The notes under the pieces: generated by a model
Told to the model about the DNA's origin: nothing
The model's input: only the letters and a program-made list of their open reading frames with translations
Database searches by the model: none
Program-made: the position numbers and the translations under genes
Shown here: positions 7,050 to 13,968 of the stretch, in pieces
Layout: each line of letters starts with the position of its first letter
Position numbering within the stretch: position 1 is the stretch's first letter
NCBI GenBank assembly: GCA_964395665.1
Contig: CAYNDH010000057.1
Location: 1-22,549 of the forward strand
DNA from: JAEZAF01 sp964395665
GTDB lineage: Bacteria; Chloroflexota; Anaerolineae; Aggregatilineales; Phototrophicaceae
Direction of reading: 5' to 3'
Length of the DNA stretch: 22,549 nt

Positions 7050-7853
7050 TTAGACCAGACGCTGCGACACTTCGCCCAGACTGCGGCGGATGCTGCCATC
7101 GACCACGCGATCACCTGCGCGGATAATCAGACCGCCCAGAATGCTCGGATCAACGGTAAAGGTCACATTTGCGCCGCTAAGCTGGCTGCGGACGTTCTTC
7201 TGTTCGCCTTCATCCAGCGGCATAGCGCTGACGACTTCCACATCACCAGACAGGTTGCGGGCATCCGCAGGGACCCTGGTGAAGAAATCGTTGATCAGCG
7301 TCTGCTGCTTGGCCTTGTCCGCCAGCGAGTCACCGATCAGGCGCTGCGCGATGGCGACACCGATATTGGCAACCTGACCGCGCATACCGGCGAGTTCAAC
7401 ATCACGCTCGGCGGCGGCGGCGCTGCGGGCTTCCGTGCGAACGCGGTCAGCAGCGGTACGGGCTTCGGCTTCCACGCTGCGCGACATTTCTTCGCCACGG
7501 GCGCGGCCCTGCTCCACAAGCTGATTGGCTTCCACACGGGCCTGTGCCAGAATCTTCTCGGCTTCGGCTTCGGCGTTGCGGCGGGCGTTAGCGGCGGCGG
7601 CGGCATCTTCCAGACCCTTCTGGATCTTGGCGGAACGCGCTTCCAGATGGTTCGTCAGCGGGTTCCACAGGATTCGGGTCAGGATGAAGAAGATGACACC
7701 GAAGTTCACCAACTGGGAAATCAGCAGGCCAAGGTTAATACCCAGGGCGGCTAAAGGCCCCGCGTCTTCGGCTTCCGCGGCCAGCGCCGGTGATACCGTA
7801 ACCAGCATCACCATGACCAGCAGCAGAAGCATCATTTTTCTATTCACTCGCAT
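7050..7853 (-). CDS. atpF: ATP synthase subunit b fused to the delta C-terminal domain
   Basis: Peripheral-stalk subunit of F-type ATP synthase. Of 267 residues, 1-26 are a signal-peptide-like hydrophobic leader (ending SPALAAEAE). TM helix 42-62 (LLISQLVNFGVIFFIL) and the LWNPL start of the stalk are typical of b. An Ala/Glu/Arg-rich coiled coil covers about 70-155, and the usual b end (VANIGVAIAQRLIG...LINDFF) lies at 161-191. Then comes an extra segment at 204-267 (VEVVSAMPLDEGEQ, VDPSILGGLIIRAGDRVVDG, SIRRSLGEVSQRL) that matches the C-terminal domain of subunit delta. The delta N-terminal helical bundle, which binds F1, is absent. Ordinary b is about 160-170 residues. Start at 7853 has a GAGGAG site. 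It is the last gene of the operon; no separate atpH and no F1 genes follow before the terminator. Confidence 0.9.
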   Translation of the reverse strand: MRVNRKMMLLLLVMVMLVTVSPALAAEAEDAGPLAALGINLGLLISQLVNFGVIFFILTRILWNPLTNHLEARSAKIQKGLEDAAAAANARRNAEAEAEKILAQARVEANQLVEQGRARGEEMSRSVEAEARTAADRVRTEARSAAAAERDVELAGMRGQVANIGVAIAQRLIGDSLADKAKQQTLINDFFTRVPADARNLSGDVEVVSAMPLDEGEQKNVRSQLSGANVTFTVDPSILGGLIIRAGDRVVDGSIRRSLGEVSQRLV

Positions 7854-7884
7854 CGTCTATCTCCTCGGATATTCTGTGTGACGA

Positions 7885-8124
7885 CTAGAGCACGAACAGA
7901 ATAACGAGCGCTACCACGAGAGCATAAATCGCAATCGCTTCGGTGAACACGATCGCGAGAATCATGTTCGTCTGGATCGTACCGGCTGCATCCGGGTTAC
8001 GGCCAATGGCCTGCATCGCACCCTGCGCCAGCATACCGATACCGATACCCGGGCCAAGCGCGCCTACCATCGCCAGACCTGCACCAATCGCCTTCAATCC
8101 CTGTTCGAGAGAACCTTCAACCAT
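7885..8124 (-). CDS. atpE: ATP synthase subunit c
   Basis: Proteolipid of the rotor ring. Its 79 residues form the standard hairpin: helix 1 with the glycine-rich GPGIGIG, polar loop QAIGRNPDA, and helix 2 with the ion-binding Glu62 (FTEAIAIYALVVAL). The position of the Na+-ligand Gln in Na+-type rings holds Ile29, and Glu62 is followed by Ala rather than Ser/Thr, so the ring probably carries H+. Start ATG at 8124 has AAGGAG 8 bp upstream. It lies between atpB and atpF, after an intergenic hairpin. Confidence 0.95.
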   Translation of the reverse strand: MVEGSLEQGLKAIGAGLAMVGALGPGIGIGMLAQGAMQAIGRNPDAAGTIQTNMILAIVFTEAIAIYALVVALVILFVL

Positions 8125-8209
8125 GAGTAATTTGCTCCTTATTGAGAGTATGCGTTTTTCGCTTGATATACACTAGTGATACTGCCTGACTATCAAAACC
8201 TGCTGATCA

Positions 8210-8247
8210 GTGTCCCGACCGTTGGACGTTCATGCAGGCCGGGACAC
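8210..8247 (-). promoter_or_regulatory. Hairpin in the atpB-atpE intergenic region
   Basis: A perfect 8-bp stem, GTGTCCCG (8210-8217) with CGGGACAC (8240-8247), has a 22-nt loop 15 bp past the atpB stop. There is no U-tract, so it is more likely an mRNA processing or stability element ahead of atpE than a terminator. Subunit c is needed in many copies per complex, which fits but does not prove this role. A weak promoter-like TTGATA lies just downstream (minus, 8196-8191). Confidence 0.5.
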
Positions 8248-8261
8248 AGTGAAACGCTGAG

Positions 8262-10037
8262 TTACTGACCGGTTGAGATTTCCTCACCGGTGGATTGAAT
8301 CGGCATGTCTTCGTGATGATGTTCACCCTGACCATGACCGCCCGTGTGATCGTCACCTTCTTCGTGGTGTTCGTCACCATGATGTGCTTCCATCGCCTGA
8401 ACCGAGAACACAACGGTCAGAACTGCGAACACCAGCGCCTGAACGGTACCGATGATCAGTTCCAGCCCAAAGATGATACCCGGAACCAGCAGCGAGACAA
8501 GGAATGTGATCGCCAGCAGCGCAACACCACCTGCGAACAGGTTACCAAAGAGACGGAAGGCCAGCGAGACGATCTTACCGATTTCAGAGATGATTTCGAT
8601 CAGACCGACGACGAAGTCAATCGCGCCCAGCGGCTTCTTGTTCAGGTTCCCCAGTGCCGAGAGGTTGATGAACTTCTCGAAGTAAGCCGGACCCTGTGCA
8701 GCCACACCATAGGCCTGTACCAGCACCATTGCCATGATCGCGTAGGCGAACGCAAGGCTCAGGTCGGTGGCCGCACCACGCAGGTACGGTGTAATGTGGA
8801 AGATGTACGGCACCACGCCGCGATCAAGCTGTGATTCATTCAGCGCCAGTGTCGCTTCAGGATAGCGGGCCTGTGTCATCGCCAGATTGCGCTGGGTGAC
8901 AAGGATCTCACGCTGATCCTTCACCGACTCAAGCTGTTCTTCAGAGCTGGCAGCGGCCAGTTCTTCGGTCTGGGCTTCAGCCAGGTTTTCTTCCAGAACT
9001 TCTTCTGTGACGGGTTCACCTTCGAGTACAGCGAGTTCCTCTTCGGAATCTTCATCCGTACCACCGGCGGCCTGCTCTTCAGATGAAGGCGGGACGACTT
9101 CATCGGCACCCGCTTCTGCCGCGCCCTCTTCAGCAGCGTCAGCGTGTTCGACGACTTCACCATGCGACGCGACCAGTACTTCGAGTTCGGCGATTTCAGC
9201 ATCCAGCGCTTCGATTTCCCGATTCAGCGGTTCAAGCTGTTCGATCGCTTCGAGACGCTGCGGCGCATAGGTGACATAGTACTGCTTTTCCCGCAGTTCA
9301 TTCAGGGCTTCTTCGCCCAGCGATTCCTCACCGGCGGTCTGAAGTTCTGCGACACGAGCATCATACGCATCGAGATTCGCCTGAATTTCAGCGGCGCTTT
9401 CAGCCGGGAAACCGTTCGGGAAAGCGTGGCCGTAGCCATTAAAGTAATTGTGGCAGGCGTGCTCGGTGTCTTCTGTCTGATCGACACCCGCATTCAGCGG
9501 CGCATCGACCCACAGACGGCTGTTATCCACCATCGGATAACCACTGAAGCCCACATGCGCACAGTGCATCATCCCAACACTCTCAAAGCCCGGAAGGAGC
9601 TTGGTCATGTTGGCGGCCAGCAGAATGAAGAAGATGGTCGCTGCCAGCGGCCAGAGCGGAAGCGGGCGCTTGGTCGTGCGAAGACGATCACCACCCACAC
9701 CGCGCAGGAAGTTGTACAGCATTTCGACCATGGCTTCGACGAGAGACTGGAAGCGGCCCGGTACTTCGTTCGTCCAGCCCCTGGAAGCGCGCCACGCGAA
9801 GAATGCGAACAGGAGGACGACGATATCCGCAAGGATGATCGCAGTCATGGTATTGACTAAGGGACCGCCAAACCAGCCTGTATCATTTAAGACTTCACCC
9901 GGGACGGTAATCACTGGGAGCGCAATGCCCATACCCCAACTCGGCAGTATAACAAACGGCATCAAACCGCAGAATACGACTGCGACGAAGAGAATAATGC
10001 CGAATATGACTAAGCCGCGGGTTCTCGGATTACTCAT
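8262..10037 (-). CDS. atpB: ATP synthase subunit a with large extracytoplasmic insertion
   Basis: Stator half-channel subunit of Fo. It has 591 residues against the usual 220-300. Layout: an extra N-terminal membrane helix (about 8-30), H1 (about 61-82), a cytosolic amphipathic stretch (about 93-115), and H3 (129-148, ending TKLLPGF). An insertion follows at about 153-408, then H4 (about 424-444), H5 with the essential Arg495 in FRLFGN (E. coli Arg210), and H6 with Glu526 and Gln533 (E. coli His245 and Gln252); Gly504 takes the place of E. coli Glu219. All core residues are therefore present. The insertion has two helical, coiled-coil-like stretches (about 213-290 and 342-390) joined by an acidic linker (291-340, 17 Asp/Glu and no Lys/Arg), plus Cys159 and Cys195. 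The C-terminal tail 551-576 is His/Asp/Glu-rich. Start 10037 has AAAGGAGG. By the E. coli topology the insertion lies outside the cytoplasm. Confidence 0.95.
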   Translation of the reverse strand: MSNPRTRGLVIFGIILFVAVVFCGLMPFVILPSWGMGIALPVITVPGEVLNDTGWFGGPLVNTMTAIILADIVVLLFAFFAWRASRGWTNEVPGRFQSLVEAMVEMLYNFLRGVGGDRLRTTKRPLPLWPLAATIFFILLAANMTKLLPGFESVGMMHCAHVGFSGYPMVDNSRLWVDAPLNAGVDQTEDTEHACHNYFNGYGHAFPNGFPAESAAEIQANLDAYDARVAELQTAGEESLGEEALNELREKQYYVTYAPQRLEAIEQLEPLNREIEALDAEIAELEVLVASHGEVVEHADAAEEGAAEAGADEVVPPSSEEQAAGGTDEDSEEELAVLEGEPVTEEVLEENLAEAQTEELAAASSEEQLESVKDQREILVTQRNLAMTQARYPEATLALNESQLDRGVVPYIFHITPYLRGAATDLSLAFAYAIMAMVLVQAYGVAAQGPAYFEKFINLSALGNLNKKPLGAIDFVVGLIEIISEIGKIVSLAFRLFGNLFAGGVALLAITFLVSLLVPGIIFGLELIIGTVQALVFAVLTVVFSVQAMEAHHGDEHHEEGDDHTGGHGQGEHHHEDMPIQSTGEEISTGQ

Positions 10038-10082
10038 GCGCCCTCCTTTCTAAAAAATGTCTGCTTGTAACCATCACAAATT

Positions 10083-10475
10083 TTACTCCTCCTCAGATGG
10101 TGGTGACTTGTGCCGCGTTTTGACTTGCTGCGGTTGAATTCGGCTTATTGCACTCAGTGTCAGCCTCAGCATCAGAAACAGGCTGATGGGGACACTCAGA
10201 CACAATAAAGTGAAGGTGAACGGCCCGCGCAGGCCAAACCGCGAATCAACCCATAAACCAATCAACAGGGCAGACACAACCACAACCAGAGTGACGCATC
10301 CTGCCTGGGCAGCAATCGCTGCAAGGCCCAGATTTCGCAGACGCGCCCGTGTCGATGGACGCACCTGGTCATACCAGTGGTTTTCAGGGCGTATTTCTGC
10401 CCCGTCCACCGCTCCCGTTTCGGACGTCTGCTGCGCCCTCTTGCGTGCGTTAGCCGGCTTATGCTGATTGGACAT
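10083..10475 (-). CDS. AtpI/AtpZ-like ATP synthase accessory membrane protein
   Basis: 130 residues. After a hydrophilic, basic N-terminus (1-47) come two membrane helices: about 48-74 (LGLAAIAAQAG...LLIGLWVD) and about 83-103 (TFTLLCLSVPISLFLMLRL). The GLWVDSRFG...GPFTF turn matches the GxxxDxxxGTxPxF pattern of the AtpZ/'ATPase gene 1' family that opens many atp operons and is linked to Fo assembly or Mg2+/Ca2+ handling. The role is inferred from family and position. It is the first gene of the Fo operon, 45 bp ahead of atpB. There is no obvious Shine-Dalgarno; the leader before the ATG is short. Confidence 0.8.
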   Translation of the reverse strand: MSNQHKPANARKRAQQTSETGAVDGAEIRPENHWYDQVRPSTRARLRNLGLAAIAAQAGCVTLVVVVSALLIGLWVDSRFGLRGPFTFTLLCLSVPISLFLMLRLTLSAISRIQPQQVKTRHKSPPSEEE

Positions 10476-10499
10476 TAAAACGCCGAGACAATGGTGTGC

Positions 10500-10546
10500 A
10501 TTTTATCACAAACCAATTTAAATGCGAAATGAAAACTTTTTTCCAA
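10500..10546 (-). promoter_or_regulatory. Probable promoter region of the atp operon
   Basis: This AT-rich stretch is in an otherwise GC-rich region. Reading the minus strand there is TTGGAA (10546-10541), an AT-rich segment, then TGTGATAAAAT, an extended -10-like box (TAAAAT at 10505-10500), about 25 bp before the atpI ATG. TTGGAA is too far from TAAAAT to be its -35, so the exact pairing is uncertain. Confidence 0.45.
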
Positions 10547-10571
10547 CGTTACCCAAATCTCGCATTCATGG

Positions 10572-10608
10572 CAACGCCGGGGGCATCGCTCTGATTCCCC
10601 CGGCGTTG
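10572..10608. terminator. GC-rich hairpin after nuoN
   Basis: A perfect 12-bp stem, CAACGCCGGGGG (10572-10583) with CCCCCGGCGTTG (10597-10608), has a 13-nt loop 12 bp past the nuoN stop. No U-tract follows on either strand, so termination may be partial or the element may protect the 3' end. It separates the nuo and atp operons. Confidence 0.6.
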
Positions 10609-10620
10609 TGGCTACCTGCA

Positions 10621-12147
10621 CTATGAGAGCATCCGTGCGCTTTCCAGCGCCCAGTTGAAAAAAGCACCGGGGATCACGCCGAGAATCAGCACGATCACGG
10701 TTGTTACGGCCAGCATCCACGCCGCCGCAGTCGACAGGCGGATCGGCTGGTCGTCGTCCGGGCTGCGGTCCACGTACATCACCTTGATGAAGATCAGGTA
10801 GTAGTACAGGGCCACGATCGAGTTCAGCACGCCGATAATCGCCAGCCACACCATATCAGCGCGGACAGCGGCGTTGAACAGGAAGAATTTACCGAAGAAA
10901 CCGGCTGCCGGTGGAATGCCTGCCAGCGACAGGAACGCGACGGTCATCGTCAGCGCCATCCACGGGTTGCGGCGGCTCAAACCGGCAAAGTCGGCAATCG
11001 TCTCGCTGCCGGTCACCTCACTGAAGAGCGCCACCACGGTGAACGCCAGCAGGTTGGTGAAGGTGTACATCAGCAGATAGAAGGCAATCGCCGCCACGCT
11101 CTCGGTATTCAGGGTGCTGGTTGCCGGATCACCGGCCTGCGCATACAGGGCAGCGACACCGATCAGCGTATAACCGGCCTGCGCGATGGACGAGTACGCC
11201 AGCAGTCGCTTGATATTACGCTGCCACAGCGCCACCAGATTACCCAGCGTCATGCTGATCACGGCAGTCGCGCTGACCAGGGCCACCCAGAAGTCCTGAA
11301 TGGCAAACCCGCCGATCACCACGCTTTCGGGGAAGACGGCGATCAGGAAGCGAACCACCAGCGCGAAACTGGCCGCTTTACTGGCGACACTGACGAAGGC
11401 CGTAACCGGAGTCGGCGCGCCTTCGTAGACATCCGGCGTCCAGAAGTGGAATGGCACCGCACTGATCTTGAAGCCGAACCCAACGATCACCAGTACAAAG
11501 CTTACCAGCACCGGGATCGGGTTCCCTGCAAACGTCGCAGACGTGAGGTACTCGGCAATTGCATAGATATTCGTCTGGCCGGTGAAGCCGTACAGCAGAC
11601 TGAAGCCGTAGAGCATAATGGCCGACGCGAATGAACCGAACAGGAAGTACTTGACACCACTTTCAACCGAGCGGTGATCGTCACGGCGGAAGGCCGCAAG
11701 GATGTACAGCGGGATCGAGATCGCTTCTACCGCGACGAAGATCATGATCAGGTCGGCGGATGCACTAAGCAGTGATGCGCCGAGCGTGGAGACCACGATA
11801 ATCAGGTAGAACTCACCCTTCCGCTGAAGCTCGCTGGTCGTGCCAGCCATAAATGAGGTGAACGCGCCCGCGATGATCACCATCGTCTTGAAGAGCTGCG
11901 CCAGTATGTCGTGGCGCACCATTCCGCCCCACATCAGTTCGCCGTCCGGGATTGTGACCAGCGGCAGCACGGCAATCGCCAGCATCCCGAAGCCCGCGAT
12001 ATACGGCATCAGGTGCTTGCGGCTCTCCGCAAGGGGGCCAAACCCCAGAAAGCCGACATCGGCGGCCAGCAGCACAATCGCCAGCAGCGTCAGGCCGACT
12101 TCCGGCAGGACACTGGGAAGATGCTGTAAAAATACGAACTCTTCCAT
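10621..12147 (-). CDS. nuoN: NADH-quinone oxidoreductase subunit N
   Basis: Proton-pumping antiporter-like subunit of the complex I membrane arm. At 508 residues with multiple membrane helices it has normal NuoN length. Key residues are visible: Glu141 in TM5 (VAVEAISIPLYIL), Lys227 in TM7 (GFGFKISAVPFHFWTPDVYEGAPTPV, read in parts), Lys257 in TM8, and Lys420 in TM12 (GFFGKFFLF), so the channel is complete. The start is 3 bp after the nuoM2 stop, with a GGGGGGAGC site inside the end of nuoM2, suggesting translational coupling. It is the last gene of the nuo operon. Confidence 0.96.
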   Translation of the reverse strand: MEEFVFLQHLPSVLPEVGLTLLAIVLLAADVGFLGFGPLAESRKHLMPYIAGFGMLAIAVLPLVTIPDGELMWGGMVRHDILAQLFKTMVIIAGAFTSFMAGTTSELQRKGEFYLIIVVSTLGASLLSASADLIMIFVAVEAISIPLYILAAFRRDDHRSVESGVKYFLFGSFASAIMLYGFSLLYGFTGQTNIYAIAEYLTSATFAGNPIPVLVSFVLVIVGFGFKISAVPFHFWTPDVYEGAPTPVTAFVSVASKAASFALVVRFLIAVFPESVVIGGFAIQDFWVALVSATAVISMTLGNLVALWQRNIKRLLAYSSIAQAGYTLIGVAALYAQAGDPATSTLNTESVAAIAFYLLMYTFTNLLAFTVVALFSEVTGSETIADFAGLSRRNPWMALTMTVAFLSLAGIPPAAGFFGKFFLFNAAVRADMVWLAIIGVLNSIVALYYYLIFIKVMYVDRSPDDDQPIRLSTAAAWMLAVTTVIVLILGVIPGAFFNWALESARMLS

Positions 12148-12150
12148 AAA

Positions 12151-13959
12151 CTAAAAGCTCCCCCCTAGCAGCGCGACAACCGGACGCACACCGGCTTCTA
12201 CCATAGGTGCCATGATCGCCGGGTAAAGCCCCAGCACCAGCAGCGGCACGCCCAGCAGCAGCAGGATGATGCGGTCGGTGATCGCAATGTCCCCGACATC
12301 ATCGTAGCGCTGTTCATTGAAATCACCGAAAAACACCTGACCCGTCACCCGCAGCACATAAGCCGCCGTGACCACGATACCGATCACGGAGATAATCGCC
12401 AGCACCGGGTAGTAATTACTGAAGCTGGACCCGGCGACGTTCAGGTCAACACCACGCGCATCGAACATCCCCATGAAGATCGGGAATTCAGCGATGAAAC
12501 CGCTAAGACCGGGCATCCCCATACTGGTCAGACCGCCGACGATAAACGCAAACGCCACCCACGGCATCCGCTTGACGAACCCGCCAAGGCTCGGGATGTC
12601 GCGTGTGTGGGCGCGGTCATAGACCATACCGACGCAGCCGAAGAACAGCGCGGTCATCGCGCCGTGGCTGAACATCTGAAGCCCTGCGCCGTGCATCCCC
12701 GTCAGATTCATCGTCGCAAAGCCAAGGCTGACCAGCCCCATATGGCTGACGGACGAGAAACCGATGACGTATTTGAAGTCGCGCTGACGGAAGGCGATAA
12801 ACGCCCCCAATACGACATTGATCACAGCAAGGAAGACGATCCACGGCAGGTGGATCTGTGCGCCTTCCGGCATCAACTGCACACCCACACGCAGCGCGGC
12901 AAACGCGCCGACTTTCATCAGCACACCGGCATGGATCATCGACACCGCCGTCGGCGCTGCCACGTGACCATCCGGGGACCAGTTGTGGAACGGGAACAGA
13001 CCGGCCAGCACCGCGAAGCCAAGGAAGATGAACGGGAACCAGAACGCCGCAAAGGTCAGCGACTGGATGCCGAAGTATCCGGGGACGCCGAACGCGCCAT
13101 TTTCACCGGCCAGCGTAAGCTGGATGATGTCGAAGCTGAACGGCTGTGCGCTGGCAGGCAGAATGCCGCTGGCGACAGCCGACTGAAGCACCTGCGCACC
13201 TTCCGGCGTCTGGAAGTAGGTGCTGGCGGTGAACACCATCGCGATCACACCGACCAGCGCGATCACCGATCCGATCAGGATGTACAGTGTCAGCTTCATG
13301 GCCGCATACTGGCGCAGCTTCACCCAGCCCCAGCCAGCGATCAGCAGGTACATCGGAAAGATCGCGAGTTCATAGAAGAAGAACAGCGTGAATAAGTCCA
13401 GCGAGACGAAGACACCGTACACACCCGCGACCAGCAGCATAAAGAAGGCCATGAATTCGCGAAGACGGTCTTCGATGCGCCATGAGATCAGCACACCGGC
13501 CACCGCGACCATACCCGTCAGCAGCACCATGGGCGCACTAAGGCCGTCCACGCCGACATAATAGCTGATCCCCAGTGATTCCACCCAGGTTACGCGCTGG
13601 ACGTAATCCAGACTGCGGGCGAACATCTCGGTCCCGACACTGTCCACACCGGCGCTCTGACCATCGGTCTGAAGCGCGGCAGTGCTGACCTGTGTCGCGG
13701 TTCCATCAACGCTGGCATCGCGGGCAGCCACCGCCGCTGCTGAATCTTCCAGCAGTTGGATCTGCATGTCAGCCAGTTCGCTGACACGGGCGTTATAACC
13801 AAAGTACACCGTGGCAGAGAGGCCGAGCATCGCGGCGGCGGCCATGATCGCTACCCCGCGAATCAGGTCGCGCTGTTTGGCGTTCATAAACAGAATCGCC
13901 ACACCCGCGATGATCGGGATAAAGACAATTATCGTTAAAATCGAGAAACCCTGCGCCAT
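12151..13959 (-). CDS. nuoM: NADH-quinone oxidoreductase subunit M, second copy (divergent)
   Basis: 602 residues against about 500-530 for NuoM. Membrane helices and motifs are those of NuoM: TM5 Glu197 (FFFYELAIFPMYLL), FPFHNWSPDGH, TM8 Lys349 (GVLMKVGAF), TM12 Glu491 (GFIAEF). The TM7 lysine that is almost invariant in antiporter-like subunits (Lys237 of the neighbouring NuoM) is Leu318 here (GFAVLAGLFPFH). Between TM2 and TM3 there is an extra segment at about 58-125, rich in Ala, Ser, Thr, Gln and Asp, probably outside the cytoplasm. It lies between nuoM and nuoN with gaps of 9 and 3 bp. It probably forms the fourth antiporter-like unit of a '2M' complex I; altered pumping is possible. 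Confidence 0.93.
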   Translation of the reverse strand: MAQGFSILTIIVFIPIIAGVAILFMNAKQRDLIRGVAIMAAAAMLGLSATVYFGYNARVSELADMQIQLLEDSAAAVAARDASVDGTATQVSTAALQTDGQSAGVDSVGTEMFARSLDYVQRVTWVESLGISYYVGVDGLSAPMVLLTGMVAVAGVLISWRIEDRLREFMAFFMLLVAGVYGVFVSLDLFTLFFFYELAIFPMYLLIAGWGWVKLRQYAAMKLTLYILIGSVIALVGVIAMVFTASTYFQTPEGAQVLQSAVASGILPASAQPFSFDIIQLTLAGENGAFGVPGYFGIQSLTFAAFWFPFIFLGFAVLAGLFPFHNWSPDGHVAAPTAVSMIHAGVLMKVGAFAALRVGVQLMPEGAQIHLPWIVFLAVINVVLGAFIAFRQRDFKYVIGFSSVSHMGLVSLGFATMNLTGMHGAGLQMFSHGAMTALFFGCVGMVYDRAHTRDIPSLGGFVKRMPWVAFAFIVGGLTSMGMPGLSGFIAEFPIFMGMFDARGVDLNVAGSSFSNYYPVLAIISVIGIVVTAAYVLRVTGQVFFGDFNEQRYDDVGDIAITDRIILLLLGVPLLVLGLYPAIMAPMVEAGVRPVVALLGGSF

Positions 13960-13968
13960 ACTTCCACC

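Noticed and set aside
7050..7244. Frameshift or misjoined delta gene after atpF
   Set aside because: The reading frame from b into the delta-like domain is continuous without a stop or frame change, and the b end is complete, so a true fusion is more likely.
12607..13395. 262-codon plus-strand open frame opposite the second nuoM
   Set aside because: Shadow frame of a strong membrane-protein gene; composition (Asp, Arg, His, Gln) is typical of antisense of hydrophobic coding sequence.
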